Of a stretch of 64,000 nucleotides of DNA, positions 24,507-34,079 are shown piece after piece (within the stretch, counting starts at the first letter, position 1; the number at the start of each line of letters is the position of its first letter). The translations under genes and the position numbers were made by a program. This DNA is from Streptomyces varsoviensis. GTDB taxonomy: Bacteria; Actinomycetota; Actinomycetes; Streptomycetales; Streptomycetaceae. The notes under the pieces were generated by a model. The model was given only the letters and a program-made list of their open reading frames with translations. It was not told the origin of the DNA and did not search any database. The DNA lies in assembly GCF_000718635.1 (NCBI RefSeq), contig NZ_JOBF01000003.1, forward strand, positions 310,001 to 374,000, written 5' to 3'.

Positions 24507-25442
24507 ATGACGCACGCGATGCTGAAGGGGTCGAACATCCCGCTGGAGGCCCGGGCCGTACGGACCGTGCTGCGCTGGACCCCGGGGCCGGGCGTCCCCG
24601 ACGTGGACGCCTCCGCCCTGCTGATCGGCGACGAGGGGCGCGTGCGCTCGGACGAGGACTTCGTCTTCTACAACCAGCCCCGGCACCCGTCCGGCCTGGT
24701 GCGGCACCTGCCGAAGAAGCGGCTGCCGGAGGGGCTGACGGACACCGTCGAGACGGACCTCGCGGCGCTGGACGCCTCGGTGGACCGGGTGGTGCTGGCC
24801 GCGTCCTCGGACGGCGGCGCCTTCGGGCTCGTACGGGACCTGTGCGTCCTGCTGTACGACGCCGCCGAGGACGGCGGCGAGCCGGTCGCGCGGTTCGAGG
24901 TGGTGCCCGAGACGGGCGACGAGACCGCGATGATCTGCGGTGAGCTGTACCGGCGCGGGGACGGCTGGAAGTTCCGGGCCCTGGGGCAGGGGTACGAGTC
25001 GGGGCTGATCCAACTGGCCACGGAGTTCGGCATCTCCGTGGACGAGGCGGACGGCGGCTCCGCCGACGAGGGCCCGGCCGCCGCGCCGCTCCCCGAGGCC
25101 CCGGACCGGCCCGCGCACGAACCGGTCTCGGAGCTGCCGCCGGTCCCGGCCCGGCCGCCGGCCGCCGCGCCCGGCCCGATGCCGGCTCCGGCCGCGGCTC
25201 CGGCGGCTGCCGCGGCCCCGGCGGCGGACGGCTCGGCGGAGGGTCCGGCGCGGCAGGGCGGGGGCTACGGCTATCCGCCGCCGCCCGCGGTCCCGCCGCA
25301 GCCGGTCGCCCCGCCGGCGCCCGCGTACGGCTATCCGCAGCAGCCTCCGGCGCGGCCCGCGTACGGCTACCCGCAGTACCAGCCGCTGCCCGACCCGGCG
25401 TTCCGGCTGCCGCCGCAGGGCCCGCAGTTCCAGAACCGCTGA
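24507..25442 (+). CDS. TerD family protein with proline-rich C-terminal tail
   Basis: 311 residues from the ATG at 24507 (24498 is an alternative). Residues 1-180 are a TerD domain: [35 protein letters not shown] (the Asp-rich calcium-binding signature) and [29 protein letters not shown]. Residues about 180-311 are low-complexity Ala/Pro, then Tyr-Gly-Tyr-Pro repeats ([23 protein letters not shown]). TerD proteins bind Ca2+ and are needed for tellurite resistance and stress response. Divergent from the aldolase operon; the tail may be an unstructured interaction or phase-separating segment. Confidence 0.9.
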   Translation: MTHAMLKGSNIPLEARAVRTVLRWTPGPGVPDVDASALLIGDEGRVRSDEDFVFYNQPRHPSGLVRHLPKKRLPEGLTDTVETDLAALDASVDRVVLAASSDGGAFGLVRDLCVLLYDAAEDGGEPVARFEVVPETGDETAMICGELYRRGDGWKFRALGQGYESGLIQLATEFGISVDEADGGSADEGPAAAPLPEAPDRPAHEPVSELPPVPARPPAAAPGPMPAPAAAPAAAAAPAADGSAEGPARQGGGYGYPPPPAVPPQPVAPPAPAYGYPQQPPARPAYGYPQYQPLPDPAFRLPPQGPQFQNR

Positions 25443-25491
25443 CGGCACGGGCCCGGGGCGCGCCCTGGGCGCCGCGCCTCGGCCTCGGGGC

Positions 25492-26241
25492 TCAGACCTT
25501 GGTCTTGAACCCCCGGCCCCACTGGAGCCCCCAGCCGTAGAGCCGGTCCAGCTCCGCCTGGAAGCCGTACACGTACTTCACCTCGCGGCGCAGGGTGATC
25601 TCGCCCTTGTTGTTCTCCAGCAGCGCCACGGCGCAGGAGCGGGCCTGCGGCGCGCGCTCGGCGAGCGAGATCTCCACGCGGGGGCCGTTGCCGGGGTAGA
25701 GGGTGACCATGGCGTGCGTACGGTCGAAGGCGGGCGTGCCGTCGTAGATGTAGACGAAGATCAGCAGCCGCTTGATGTCCTCGTGGTGGTCCATGTTGAC
25801 GTAGATCGTCTCGCCGGACGGGGAGCCGAACCGGTCGTCGCCGCTGAGCTGCACGTACGGCGCGCTGTTCAGGCTGCCGAGGAAGTTGCCGAGCGGCTGG
25901 ACGACGCCCTTGCTGCCGTCCGTCAGCTCGTACATGCAGGCCAGGTCGAGGTCGACGTTGACGACCGCGGGGCCCTGCGGCTGGACGATCTCCGGCCGGA
26001 ACTTGCCGAAGGGGTGGCGTATCCCGCCGCCACCGCCGCCCCTGCCGCTCCTGTCGTCGAAGTCGGAGGTCCGCATCCGCCAGGACAGGTTGACCCGCAG
26101 GTTGCCCGTGAGGGCGTTCTGCTTGGTCAGCGAGACCGACGGATGGCGCTTGGTCAGTTCGACGGCACCGGACGAGCCGCCGCTGTCGAACTGCTGCGCC
26201 GCCCCGCTCCAGTTGCTGAAGAAACCGCTCCAGAATGCCAC
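25492..26241 (-). CDS. TerA-like tellurium resistance protein
   Basis: 249 residues. The N-terminus (SGFFSNWSGAAQQFDSGG) precedes a TerD-like beta sandwich: VELTKRHPSVSLTKQNALTG, VVNVDLDLACMYELTDGSKG, SGDDRFGSPSGETIYVNMDHHEDIKRLLIFVYIYDG, and the end YGFQAELDRLYGWGLQWGRG, which is the C-terminal signature of TerA-type proteins. It is a probable cytosolic partner of TerD/TerC-like DUF475. It is convergent with the TerD-Pro gene at 24507 and leads into the DUF475 gene on the same strand 107 bp away. Confidence 0.8.
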   Translation of the reverse strand: MAFWSGFFSNWSGAAQQFDSGGSSGAVELTKRHPSVSLTKQNALTGNLRVNLSWRMRTSDFDDRSGRGGGGGGIRHPFGKFRPEIVQPQGPAVVNVDLDLACMYELTDGSKGVVQPLGNFLGSLNSAPYVQLSGDDRFGSPSGETIYVNMDHHEDIKRLLIFVYIYDGTPAFDRTHAMVTLYPGNGPRVEISLAERAPQARSCAVALLENNKGEITLRREVKYVYGFQAELDRLYGWGLQWGRGFKTKV

Positions 26242-26348
26242 TTAACGCACACCCACCTCTCACCCCGCTCGGGCCAACTGCCGCGGGGCGGCCGGGAGGT
26301 TGGACCTCACGACCGCCCCGCTCAGAGCGTTCCTCAAACGTACCGCCG

Positions 26349-27491
26349 TCACACTCCGGAGGTGACTTCGGCCTTGTTCTCGGAGTTTTCTCCCAATGCC
26401 TCTTCCCGCCGGTTTCTGACCAGCGACGACCAGAAGGAGGCGGCGATCAGGACGATGCCGACGAGTCCGGTGATGACCTCGCTGATCTCGTACTTGATCG
26501 TGATGAGCAGGATGACGGCGAGCGCGCCGATCGCGTAGTGCGCGCCGTGCTCCAGGTACACGTAGTCGTCGAGCGTGCCCTTGCGGACGAGGTAGACGGT
26601 GAGCGACCGGATGTACATCGCGCCGATGCCCAGACCCAGCGCCATCTCGAAGATGTCGTTGGTGATGGCGAACGCGCCGATGACGCCGTCGAAGGAGAAG
26701 GAGGCGTCGATGACTTCGAGGTAGAGGAACATGAAGAAGGCGGCCTTGCCGACGAGCCCGACGGCCGAGGACCCGCTCTTCTTGGCCGCGGCCTCGGCCT
26801 CCCTCTCCTCCTCTTCCTCCTCCATGTCCTCCAGGCGGTTCTCGAAGAAGCTGGAGATGCCGCCGACGATCAGATAGGTGACCAGGCCGCCGACGCCGGC
26901 GAGCAGCACGGTCGCGGCCTTGTCGACCGTGCCGTGGCCGTCGTGCACGGGCACGCCGGTGGCGAAGGTGGTCGCCACGATCATCAGCACGACCATGGCG
27001 ACGACGACGGAGAGCGATTCCAGCTTGCCCAGCTTGGCGAGGGGCCGCTCCAGCCAGCGCAGCCACTGGATGTCCCGGTCCTCCAGGACGAAGTCCAGGA
27101 AGATCATCAGCAGGAACATTCCGCCGAACGCGGCGATCGCCGGGTGGGCGCTGGTGACCAGGGACTCGTAGCGCTCGTGGTCGTTGATCGCGACGTTGAC
27201 CGCTTCGATGGGGTTCAGCTTGGCGGTGATGGCCACGATGACCACCGGGAAGACGAGCCTCATCCCGAAGACGGCGATCAGGATGCCGAGGGTGAGGAAC
27301 ATCTTCTGCCAGAACGGGCTCATCTTCCGCAGGATGCCCGCGTTGATGACCGCGTTGTCGAACGAGAGCGAGATCTCCAGGACGGAGAGGATCGCGACTA
27401 CCGCCAGCCCCTGCCACCCCCAGAGCAAGCCGGCCAAGGCGAGGCCGGCGGCTGTGATGCCGAACGACCAGCCGAATGTTCTGAGGAGCAC
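26349..27491 (-). CDS. DUF475 (TerC-like) integral membrane protein
   Basis: 380 residues with about nine hydrophobic helices. The TerC-type signature EISLSFDNAVINAGILRKMS (about residues 42-61) and a second DASFSFDGVIGAFAITNDIFE (about 240-260) each carry the SFDN/SFDG acidic motif placed inside the membrane, as in TerC/DUF475. A Glu-rich cytoplasmic loop (EDMEEEEEEREAEAAAKKSG) sits between them. Related TerC proteins are proposed metal (Mn) exporters acting with TerD. Gene order and spacing with the TerD genes at 27541 and 28252 suggest co-expression. Confidence 0.9.
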   Translation of the reverse strand: MLLRTFGWSFGITAAGLALAGLLWGWQGLAVVAILSVLEISLSFDNAVINAGILRKMSPFWQKMFLTLGILIAVFGMRLVFPVVIVAITAKLNPIEAVNVAINDHERYESLVTSAHPAIAAFGGMFLLMIFLDFVLEDRDIQWLRWLERPLAKLGKLESLSVVVAMVVLMIVATTFATGVPVHDGHGTVDKAATVLLAGVGGLVTYLIVGGISSFFENRLEDMEEEEEEREAEAAAKKSGSSAVGLVGKAAFFMFLYLEVIDASFSFDGVIGAFAITNDIFEMALGLGIGAMYIRSLTVYLVRKGTLDDYVYLEHGAHYAIGALAVILLITIKYEISEVITGLVGIVLIAASFWSSLVRNRREEALGENSENKAEVTSGV

Positions 27492-27540
27492 TGGCTACTC
27501 AATCCTTCTCTATGAGGATTCCCCCGCGTCGAGCGCGGCT

Positions 27541-28116
27541 TTACGAAACGTTGACCCCGAAGTCTAGAGCGATGCCGCGCAGACCCGACGCGTACCCCTG
27601 TCCAACCGCGCGGAACTTCCACTCCCCGCCATACCGGTAGACCTCGCCGAAGATCATCGCCGTCTCGCTGGAGGCGTCCTCGCTGAGGTCGTAACGGGCC
27701 AGCTCGCTGCCGTCGGCCTGGTTCACCACCCGGATGAACGCGTTGCTGACCTGGCCGAAGCTCTGGCCGCGCAGGTCGGCCTCGTGGATGGAGACCGGGA
27801 AGACGATCTTGTCGCAACTGGCGGGCACCTTGGACAGGTCGACCAGAATCGATTCGTCGTCGCCCTCGCCCTCACCGGTGAGGTTGTCGCCCGTGTGCTC
27901 GACGGAGCCCTCGGGGCTGGTGAGGTTGTTGTAGAAGACGAAGTACTCGTCCCCGAGCACCCGCCCCGACTGGCACAGCAGGGCGCTGGCGTCGAGGTCG
28001 AACGGCGCCCCGGTGGTGGAGCGGGCGTCCCAGCCGAGGCCGACGGTCACATTGGTGAGGTTCGGCGCGGCCTTGGACAGGGAGACGTTGCCCCCCTTGG
28101 CGAGCGTTACGCCCAT
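27541..28116 (-). CDS. TerD family protein (first of tandem pair)
   Basis: 191 residues from the ATG at 28116. [20 protein letters not shown] and [20 protein letters not shown] (Asp-rich calcium site) lead to the end [20 protein letters not shown], the full canonical TerD length and pattern. It is strongly similar to the neighbour at 28252, from which it probably arose by tandem duplication: the spacing is 135 bp, and the shared stretch [18 protein letters not shown] is nearly identical. It probably binds Ca2+ and is a cytosolic stress protein; separate promoters are possible. Confidence 0.95.
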   Translation of the reverse strand: MGVTLAKGGNVSLSKAAPNLTNVTVGLGWDARSTTGAPFDLDASALLCQSGRVLGDEYFVFYNNLTSPEGSVEHTGDNLTGEGEGDDESILVDLSKVPASCDKIVFPVSIHEADLRGQSFGQVSNAFIRVVNQADGSELARYDLSEDASSETAMIFGEVYRYGGEWKFRAVGQGYASGLRGIALDFGVNVS

Positions 28117-28251
28117 GGTCTTGATTCCTCCCGCGGTGGGTCTCGTAGCGCGTCCGGCGCCGCACACCCTTTCAGGATGCCTCCTCGAAGGCCCTGGGTC
28201 CGCTGCCGGGGGCAGCGGCGGGTGTACGGCGCCGGACGTGCGGATGGCTGG

Positions 28252-28827
28252 TCAGACGTTGACCCCGAAGTCCTGCGCGATGCCGCGCAGGCCCGACGCG
28301 TACCCCTGCCCGATGGCGCGGAACTTCCACTCCGCGCCGTTGCGGTACAGCTCGCCAAAGACCATGGCGGTCTCCGTCGAGGCGTCCTCGCTGAGGTCGT
28401 AGCGGGCCAGCTCGCTGCCGTCGGCCTGGTTCACCACGCGGATGTAGGCGTTGCGGACCTGGCCGAAGGACTGCTGGCGGGACTCGGCCTCGTAGATGGA
28501 GACCGGGAACACGATCTTGGCGACGTCCGCCGGGACGCCCGCCAGGTTCACGTTGATGACCTCGTCGTCGCCCTCGCCCTCACCGGTGAGGTTGTCACCG
28601 GTGTGCTCGACGGAGCCGTCGGGGCTCTTGAGGTTGTTGAAGAAGACGAAGTTCTGGTCGTTGGCGACCTTGCCCTGGTCGTTCGTCAGCAGGGCGCTGG
28701 CGTCCAGGTCGAAGTCGTTGCCAGTGGTGGTACGCGCGTCCCAGCCCAGACCGACGACGACCGCGGTCAGGTTGGGGGCTGCCTTGGTCAGCGAGACGTT
28801 GCCGCCCTTGCTGAGACTGACTCCCAC
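28252..28827 (-). CDS. TerD family protein (second of tandem pair)
   Basis: 191 residues from the GTG at 28827 (GGAGGAC upstream). It begins [20 protein letters not shown], with [20 protein letters not shown] as the calcium-binding acidic motif and [20 protein letters not shown] at the end. It is paralogous to the gene at 27541 and likely to be first in the minus-strand ter operon (28252, 27541, 26349, 25492). The promoter lies before 28828. Confidence 0.95.
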   Translation of the reverse strand: MGVSLSKGGNVSLTKAAPNLTAVVVGLGWDARTTTGNDFDLDASALLTNDQGKVANDQNFVFFNNLKSPDGSVEHTGDNLTGEGEGDDEVINVNLAGVPADVAKIVFPVSIYEAESRQQSFGQVRNAYIRVVNQADGSELARYDLSEDASTETAMVFGELYRNGAEWKFRAIGQGYASGLRGIAQDFGVNV

Positions 28828-28985
28828 GAGTCCTCCAGAGGTTTCGAAGGGGACGGCGGGATCCGCGCCCCCGTTGTGCGATGGCACCCGATCAACGTTT
28901 TGATCCTAGTGACCGGTTCCCACCGATTGCAGGCTCTTGCGCCGGTGCCCGCCGCGAGGCGCTCGCGGCGGGCGCCGGGCCGGGC

Positions 28986-29444
28986 TCAGATGGCTTCGAG
29001 CGCCTTGACGTACTCGTTGAGGTCGCGCGCGTCCGGCAGACCGTTGACGATCGTCCAGCGCACGACGCCCTCCTTGTCGATGATGAAGGTGCCGCGCACC
29101 GCGCAGCCCTTGTCCTCGTCGAATACCCCGTACGCGCGGCTCGCCTCGCCGTGCGGCCAGAAATCCGAGAGCAGGGGGTACTCCAGCCCCTCCTGCTCGG
29201 CGAAGACCCGCAGGGAGAAGGGCGAGTCGTTGGAGACGGCGAGCAACTGCACGTCGTCGTTGACGAACTTCGGCAGTTCGTCGCGGAGCGCGCACAGCTC
29301 GCCCGTGCAGACGCCCGTGAAGGCGAAGGGGTAGAAGAGCAGGACGACGTTCTTCTCGCCCCGGAAGTCGGAGAGCTTCACGCTCTGCCCGTGCTGGTCC
29401 TTCAGCTCGAACTCCGGAGCCTTGGTACCGACCTCAATCGCCAT
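28986..29444 (-). CDS. AhpE-type one-Cys peroxiredoxin
   Basis: 152 residues. The peroxidatic site reads FYPFAFTGVCTGELCALRDE (Cys about 46, the PxxxTxxC pattern), with a second Cys at about 51. The structure runs from FELKDQHGQSVKLSDFRG (thioredoxin-fold start) to GTFIIDKEGVVRWTIVNGLP. The AhpE family in actinobacteria reduces hydroperoxides and peroxynitrite. Its gene sits between the ter genes and aceE; the order TerD-TerD-peroxiredoxin-DUF3052-aceE is shared with S. coelicolor. Confidence 0.92.
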   Translation of the reverse strand: MAIEVGTKAPEFELKDQHGQSVKLSDFRGEKNVVLLFYPFAFTGVCTGELCALRDELPKFVNDDVQLLAVSNDSPFSLRVFAEQEGLEYPLLSDFWPHGEASRAYGVFDEDKGCAVRGTFIIDKEGVVRWTIVNGLPDARDLNEYVKALEAI

Positions 29445-29746
29445 GGGTGGCCATCTCTCTCTCGACGGTTTCGACAGTCTCAGCTATCTCGGCTGTCCGG
29501 CCCCGGGCGGTCTCCGCCGTCCGGGGCGGCGCGTGCGGGGCCAGTCTGTCACTGCCGCCCGGGCGGCCCGGAGCGGCCTTCGGATAGCGCGGGGGCCCGG
29601 AGCTGCCGGGCGGCCTCGCCGGGGCGTTCCCGGGGCGCCGGAACGGCCCTGGGGCGCCCTCCGGATACGCCGGTGCGCCCCGGCAGCGAGGCTGCCGGGG
29701 CGCACCGGATCGTCGAAGTGGGGCGATTGCCTCGGAGACCGAGGGG
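29445..29746. other. Noncoding gap between peroxiredoxin and DUF3052 genes
   Basis: 302 bp with no supportable ORF. It holds the peroxiredoxin promoter (minus strand), several GC-rich degenerate inverted repeats (for example around 29600-29640) and the strong hairpin at 29670-29708. Confidence 0.6.
29670..29708. terminator. Perfect 18-bp hairpin downstream of DUF3052 gene
   Basis: The left arm 29670-29687 (CCGGTGCGCCCCGGCAGC) is exactly complementary to 29691-29708, with a GAG loop. It lies 39 bp beyond the DUF3052 stop (minus strand). There is no U-run. Confidence 0.75.
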
Positions 29747-30187
29747 CTACCGCTTGCCCGTGCGGGCGGCCTTCGGGGTGACCAGGCGGCTGCCGCTCCA
29801 GTCCTTGCCCGCGTTGACGCTCTTGGTCTGGGCGAGACCCGCGGTCTGCGCCGCCTCGTTGATGTCGCTGGCCTCGACGTAGCCCTCGCGGCCGGTCTTC
29901 GGCGTCATCAGCCAGACGGGGGCGCCTTCGTCGACCAGTCCAATGGCGTCGACCAGGGCGTCGGTCAGGTCACCGTCGTCGTCCCGGAACCACAGCACGA
30001 CGACGTCGGCGACGTCGTCGTAGTCCTCGTCGACGAGCTCCTGGCCCGTGACGGCCTCGATCCCCTCGCGGAGCTCCTGCTCGACATCATCGTCGTAGCC
30101 GATCTCCTGGACCACCTGTCCGGGCTCGAAACCCAGCCTGGCGGCAGGGTTGATCCGCTCCTCCGCGTGGTCCGCGGTCGCGCTCAC
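29747..30187 (-). CDS. DUF3052 domain protein
   Basis: 146 residues from the GTG at 30187 (AGGAGGCAATCC upstream). The sequence NPAARLGFEPGQVVQEIGYDDDVEQELREGIEAVTGQELVDEDY is the conserved DUF3052 start, followed by VVVLWFRDDDGDLTDALVDA and APVWLMTPKTGREGYV. It is acidic and cytosolic, and conserved across actinobacteria next to aceE. No activity is known. Divergent from aceE with a 478-bp intergenic region. Confidence 0.9.
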   Translation of the reverse strand: MSATADHAEERINPAARLGFEPGQVVQEIGYDDDVEQELREGIEAVTGQELVDEDYDDVADVVVLWFRDDDGDLTDALVDAIGLVDEGAPVWLMTPKTGREGYVEASDINEAAQTAGLAQTKSVNAGKDWSGSRLVTPKAARTGKR

Positions 30188-30665
30188 GGATTGCCTCCTG
30201 TCATCTTTCGATAAGTCGTTGGGACCTCGCGTGTACGCGAAGCATTGGGCGTAGTCCACACGTGCCGGGCGGATCGCGCAAGTACCCGGCCGTGGAGACC
30301 GCCGAAACGGTGACCTTTGGGGCCGTCTCGCCGCATCTCGAACCATGACGGAACGGGTCCAAGTGATGCATGCCACAGCGATCTGCCCGGTTTGTGAAGT
30401 TGCACCCCTCCAGTGTGGCAGCTAGGACCGAACGGCCGTACGCCGATGACCTCCATAGGGGGCGTATGGTTGCGATTTGGCCGTCCGCGGCCGGGCGGCC
30501 TGGGGCCGCACCCTCGTGAAGTGGTGGTTACCACTCGGTAGAGGTGACGATTGCGCCGCCGCGGTCCACGATGGAAGGCGGCGCGGCCAGCAGGGACAGT
30601 ATTCAATCGCGTGCGCAGCATCACCGCGTGCAGGGCACGTACGACCCGAACAGCGAAGGAACAGC
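30188..30665. other. 478-bp intergenic region between DUF3052 and aceE
   Basis: It contains the divergent promoters of DUF3052 (minus) and aceE (plus), and the AGTGGT/ACCACT inverted repeat at 30520-30535. The aceE leader is long (about 130 bp after the inverted repeat) and carries no convincing ORF. Confidence 0.6.
30520..30535. promoter_or_regulatory. Inverted repeat AGTGGT-N4-ACCACT upstream of aceE
   Basis: Perfect 6-4-6 inverted repeat about 130 bp before the aceE start. It is similar in form to TGGT-N-ACCA sites of GntR/FadR-type regulators such as PdhR, which control pyruvate dehydrogenase in other bacteria. It also reads as GTGGT-T-ACCAC. The regulator is unknown. Confidence 0.45.
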
Positions 30666-33413
30666 GTGGCTTCCGGATCCGATCGCAACCCGATCATCAT
30701 TGGCGGCCTTCCCAGCCAGGTCCCGGACTTCGATCCCGAAGAGACCCAGGAATGGCTCGACTCGCTCGACGCAGCCGTCGATGAGCGAGGCCGGGAACGT
30801 GCCCGCTACCTCATGCTTCGCCTGATCGAACGCGCCCGTGAGAAGCGCGTCGCCGTGCCCGAGATGCGCAGCACGGACTACGTCAACACCATCGCGACCA
30901 AGGACGAGCCGTTCTTCCCCGGCAACGAGGAGATCGAGCGCAAGATCCTGAACGCGACCCGGTGGAACGCGGCCGTCATGGTCTCCCGCGCCCAGCGCCC
31001 GGGCATCGGGGTCGGCGGCCACATCGCCACCTTCGCCTCCTCGGCCTCGCTGTACGACGTGGGCTTCAACCACTTCTTCCGCGGCAAGGACGACGGCCGG
31101 GGCGGCGACCAGATCTTCTTCCAGGGCCACGCCTCCCCCGGCATCTACGCCCGCGCCTTCCTCCTCGACCGCCTCTCCGAGCAGCAGCTCGACGCGTTCC
31201 GGCAGGAGAAGTCGAAGGCCCCGTACGGCCTGTCCAGCTACCCGCACCCGCGGCTGATGCCGGACTTCTGGGAGTTCCCGACCGTCTCCATGGGCCTCGG
31301 CCCGCTCGGCGCGATCTACCAGGCCCGGATGAACCGCTACATGGAGGCGCGCGGCATCGCCGACACCTCCGACTCGCATGTCTGGGCGTACCTCGGCGAC
31401 GGCGAGATGGACGAGCCCGAGTCGCTCGGCCAGCTCTCCATCGCCGCCCGCGAGGGCCTGGACAACCTGACCTTCGTCGTCAACTGCAACCTCCAGCGCC
31501 TCGACGGCCCGGTGCGCGGCAACGGCAAGATCATGCAGGAGCTGGAGTCGCAGTTCCGCGGCGCCGGCTGGAACGTGATCAAGCTGGTCTGGGACCGCTC
31601 CTGGGACCCGCTGCTCGCCCAGGACCGCGACGGCATCCTGGTCAACAAGCTCAACAGCACGCCCGACGGCCAGTTCCAGACGTACGCGACCGAGACCGGC
31701 GCGTACATCCGCGAGCACTTCTTCGGCGACGACCAGCGGCTGCGCGCCATGGTCGAGAACATGACCGACGACCAGATCCTGCACCTGGGCCGCGGCGGTC
31801 ACGACCACAAGAAGATCTACGCGGCGTACGCGGCGGCCAAGGCGCACAAGGGCCAGCCGACCGTGATCCTCGCGCAGACCGTCAAGGGCTGGACGCTCGG
31901 CCCGAACTTCGAGGGCCGCAACGCGACCCACCAGATGAAGAAGCTGACGGCCGACGACCTCAAGCGGTTCCGCGACCGGCTGCACCTGCCGATCGCCGAC
32001 AAGGAGCTGGAGGACGGCAACCCGCCGTACTACCACCCGGGCCGCGACTCCGAAGAGATCCAGTACATGCACGACCGCCGCAAGTCCTGCGGCGGCTATG
32101 TGCCGACCCGGGTCGTCCGGGCCAAGCCGCTGAACCTCCCCGACGACAAGGCGTACGCGGCCGCGAAGAAGGGCTCCGGGCAGCAGGCGATCGCCAGCAC
32201 CATGGCGTTCGTCCGGGTGCTCAAGGACCTCATGCGGGACAAGGAGATCGGCAAGCGGTTCGTGCTGATCGCGCCCGACGAGTACCGCACCTTCGGCATG
32301 GACGCGTTCTTCCCGACGGCGAAGATCTACAACCCGATGGGCCAGCAGTACGAGTCCGTCGACCGTGAGCTGCTGCTCGCCTACAAGGAGTCGCCCACCG
32401 GGCAGATGCTGCACGACGGCATCTCCGAGGCGGGCTGCACGGCCTCGCTGATCGCGGCGGGCTCGGCCTACGCCACGCACGGCGAGCCGCTGATCCCGGT
32501 CTACGTCTTCTACTCGATGTTCGGTTTCCAGCGGACCGGCGACCAGTTCTGGCAGATGGCCGACCAGCTCTCGCGCGGATTCGTCCTGGGCGCGACCGCT
32601 GGCCGTACGACCCTGACCGGTGAGGGCCTCCAGCACGCCGACGGCCACTCGCAGCTCCTCGCCTCCACCAACCCGGCCGTCGTCGCGTACGACCCGGCGT
32701 TCGGCTACGAGATCGCCCACATCATGCAGGACGGCCTCCGCCGCATGTACGGCGAGACGGCGGACGGCAAGGCCGGCGAGGACGTCTTCTACTACCTCAC
32801 CGTCTACAACGAGCCGATCCAGCACCCGGCCGAGCCCGCCGACGTGGACCGCGAGGGCATCCTCAAGGGCCTCTACCGCTTCAAGGCCGGCGAGCGGGGC
32901 ACCATCCCCGCCCAGATCCTCGCCTCCGGCGTCGCCGTGCCGTGGGCCGTCGAGGCCCAGCGCATCCTCGCCGAGGAGTGGAACGTCAAGGCCGACGTCT
33001 GGTCCGCGACCTCCTGGAACGAGCTGCGCCGCGACGCCGTGGAGGTGGAGGAGCACAACCTCCTCCACCCCGAGGAGGAGCAGCGCGTCCCGTACGTGAC
33101 CACCAAGCTCCAGGGCGCCGAGGGGCCGAAGGTGGCCGTGTCCGACTGGATGCGCGCCGTGCCGGACCAGATCGCGCGGTGGGTGCCGGGCACGTACCAG
33201 TCGCTGGGCGCGGACGGCTTCGGCTTCGCCGACACCAGGGGCGCCGCGCGCCGCTTCTTCCACATCGACGCGCAGTCGATCGTGCTCGGTGTGCTCACGG
33301 AGCTGGCCAAGGACGGGAAGGTCGACCGCTCGGCCCTCAAGCAGGCCATCGACCGCTACCAGCTTCTCGATGCGGGGGCGGCGGAGCCGGGGGCCGCGGG
33401 CGGCGACGCGTAG
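30666..33413 (+). CDS. aceE: Pyruvate dehydrogenase E1 component (homodimeric type)
   Basis: 915 residues from the GTG at 30666 (GAAGGAACA upstream), the normal size of the single-chain E1. The thiamine-diphosphate motif starts at [12 protein letters not shown] (about residue 243) and ends with NCNLQRLDG. The N-terminus ([22 protein letters not shown]) and the catalytic segment [20 protein letters not shown] fit AceE. It decarboxylates pyruvate and acetylates the lipoyl group of E2, giving acetyl-CoA that feeds the fatty-acid genes downstream in this window. It is a monocistronic gene with its own strong terminator. Confidence 0.97.
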   Translation: MASGSDRNPIIIGGLPSQVPDFDPEETQEWLDSLDAAVDERGRERARYLMLRLIERAREKRVAVPEMRSTDYVNTIATKDEPFFPGNEEIERKILNATRWNAAVMVSRAQRPGIGVGGHIATFASSASLYDVGFNHFFRGKDDGRGGDQIFFQGHASPGIYARAFLLDRLSEQQLDAFRQEKSKAPYGLSSYPHPRLMPDFWEFPTVSMGLGPLGAIYQARMNRYMEARGIADTSDSHVWAYLGDGEMDEPESLGQLSIAAREGLDNLTFVVNCNLQRLDGPVRGNGKIMQELESQFRGAGWNVIKLVWDRSWDPLLAQDRDGILVNKLNSTPDGQFQTYATETGAYIREHFFGDDQRLRAMVENMTDDQILHLGRGGHDHKKIYAAYAAAKAHKGQPTVILAQTVKGWTLGPNFEGRNATHQMKKLTADDLKRFRDRLHLPIADKELEDGNPPYYHPGRDSEEIQYMHDRRKSCGGYVPTRVVRAKPLNLPDDKAYAAAKKGSGQQAIASTMAFVRVLKDLMRDKEIGKRFVLIAPDEYRTFGMDAFFPTAKIYNPMGQQYESVDRELLLAYKESPTGQMLHDGISEAGCTASLIAAGSAYATHGEPLIPVYVFYSMFGFQRTGDQFWQMADQLSRGFVLGATAGRTTLTGEGLQHADGHSQLLASTNPAVVAYDPAFGYEIAHIMQDGLRRMYGETADGKAGEDVFYYLTVYNEPIQHPAEPADVDREGILKGLYRFKAGERGTIPAQILASGVAVPWAVEAQRILAEEWNVKADVWSATSWNELRRDAVEVEEHNLLHPEEEQRVPYVTTKLQGAEGPKVAVSDWMRAVPDQIARWVPGTYQSLGADGFGFADTRGAARRFFHIDAQSIVLGVLTELAKDGKVDRSALKQAIDRYQLLDAGAAEPGAAGGDA

Positions 33414-33437
33414 CGGCCGTACGGCCCGTTCGACGGA

Positions 33438-33482
33438 CGCCGGGCCCCGGCCGACTTCTTGTCGGCCGGGGCCCGGCGTTTT
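33438..33482 (+). terminator. Strong intrinsic terminator of aceE
   Basis: An 18-bp perfect stem (CGCCGGGCCCCGGCCGAC at 33438-33455 with 33461-33478), a TTCTT loop, then TTTT at 33479-33482. A textbook rho-independent terminator, 24 bp after the stop. Confidence 0.93.
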
Positions 33483-33520
33483 CGCGGCTCAAGGGGCGGG
33501 GGCGCGTGCCGTCGGCCGGC

Positions 33521-33637
33521 CGCGGGTCCGCTGTGGCTTGTCGCGCAGTTCCCCGCGCCCTGGGGGGCCTGCTCTTGTCGGCCGGCTCACGGTCGTACGT
33601 GGTTGGTCGCGCGGTTCCCCGCGCCCCTTTGGGCGCG
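33521..33637 (-). repeat. Two copies of a Streptomyces-type dispersed intergenic repeat
   Basis: Copies at about 33521-33568 and 33595-33637 share TGG(C/T)TNGTCGCGC(A/G)GTTCCCCGCGCCC with the three copies at 62.8-63.1 kb, in the opposite orientation. Sequence of this type (GGGGAACTGCGCGACCAGCC) is widespread between genes in Streptomyces genomes. It forms a partial hairpin and has no coding potential. Confidence 0.8.
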
Positions 33638-33651
33638 TCCCTGGGGCGGGC

Positions 33652-34035
33652 TCAGTTCTCCCAGATTTTGAAGGCGCGTACTCGGTAGGGGGATTCGGGG
33701 GTGTAGGCGCCGTGGGGGTAGGTGGAGAATTCGGCGGATTCGGCGCACTCGGGGCTTTGGTAGGTGGTGACGGGGCGGCCGGTGCGGTTGGCGAGGGAGG
33801 CGGCGGAGGTGCCGGGGCGCAGGGGTTCGCAGCTCGCGATGTCGGTGTCGGCGAGTTCGCGGGCCTGGCGGGGGCCGTGGAAGCCGGTCTTGGGCCAGAG
33901 GCAGAGCTGGCCGGCGGCGCAGGCGCCGAGCCTGGGGCCCGAGGCGGGGGCGGTGGCCGCTGTCGTGGCGGTCGGCTGAAGGAGGACGGCCGCCGTGGCG
34001 GCGGCCAGCGTCACGGCGGCTGCGGTCTTGTTCAT
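33652..34035 (-). CDS. Peptidase inhibitor family I36 secreted protein
   Basis: 127 residues with a Sec signal peptide (MNKTAAAVTLAAATAAVLLQ, cleavage around ATAPA). The mature part CAAGQLCLWPKTGFHGPRQA, SCEPLRPGTSAASLANRTGR and TYQSPECAESAEFSTYP has the crystallin-like beta fold and four cysteines of the SMI/I36 family, small Streptomyces metalloprotease inhibitors. A metalloproteinase target is inferred only from the family. Placed after aceE on the other strand with its own promoter. Confidence 0.85.
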   Translation of the reverse strand: MNKTAAAVTLAAATAAVLLQPTATTAATAPASGPRLGACAAGQLCLWPKTGFHGPRQARELADTDIASCEPLRPGTSAASLANRTGRPVTTYQSPECAESAEFSTYPHGAYTPESPYRVRAFKIWEN

Positions 34036-34079
34036 GGTTACTCCCCCGTCAGGCGCGCCCCGGCGGCGCGCGGTCTCTT

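Noticed and set aside
20535..25448. A continuous minus-strand frame of 1,637 codons
   Set aside because: The part after 23099 is antisense or out of frame to the aldolase and TerD genes and has no domain content; the GTGA overlap at 23096-23099 marks the real start.
25492..28827. Plasmid- or island-borne tellurite resistance
   Set aside because: Gene order with peroxiredoxin, DUF3052 and aceE matches the core Streptomyces chromosome, so horizontal transfer is not supported.
30621..33263. A long antisense open frame under aceE
   Set aside because: Codon-bias shadow with Val/Leu/Glu-rich composition and no domain; aceE on the plus strand is unambiguous.
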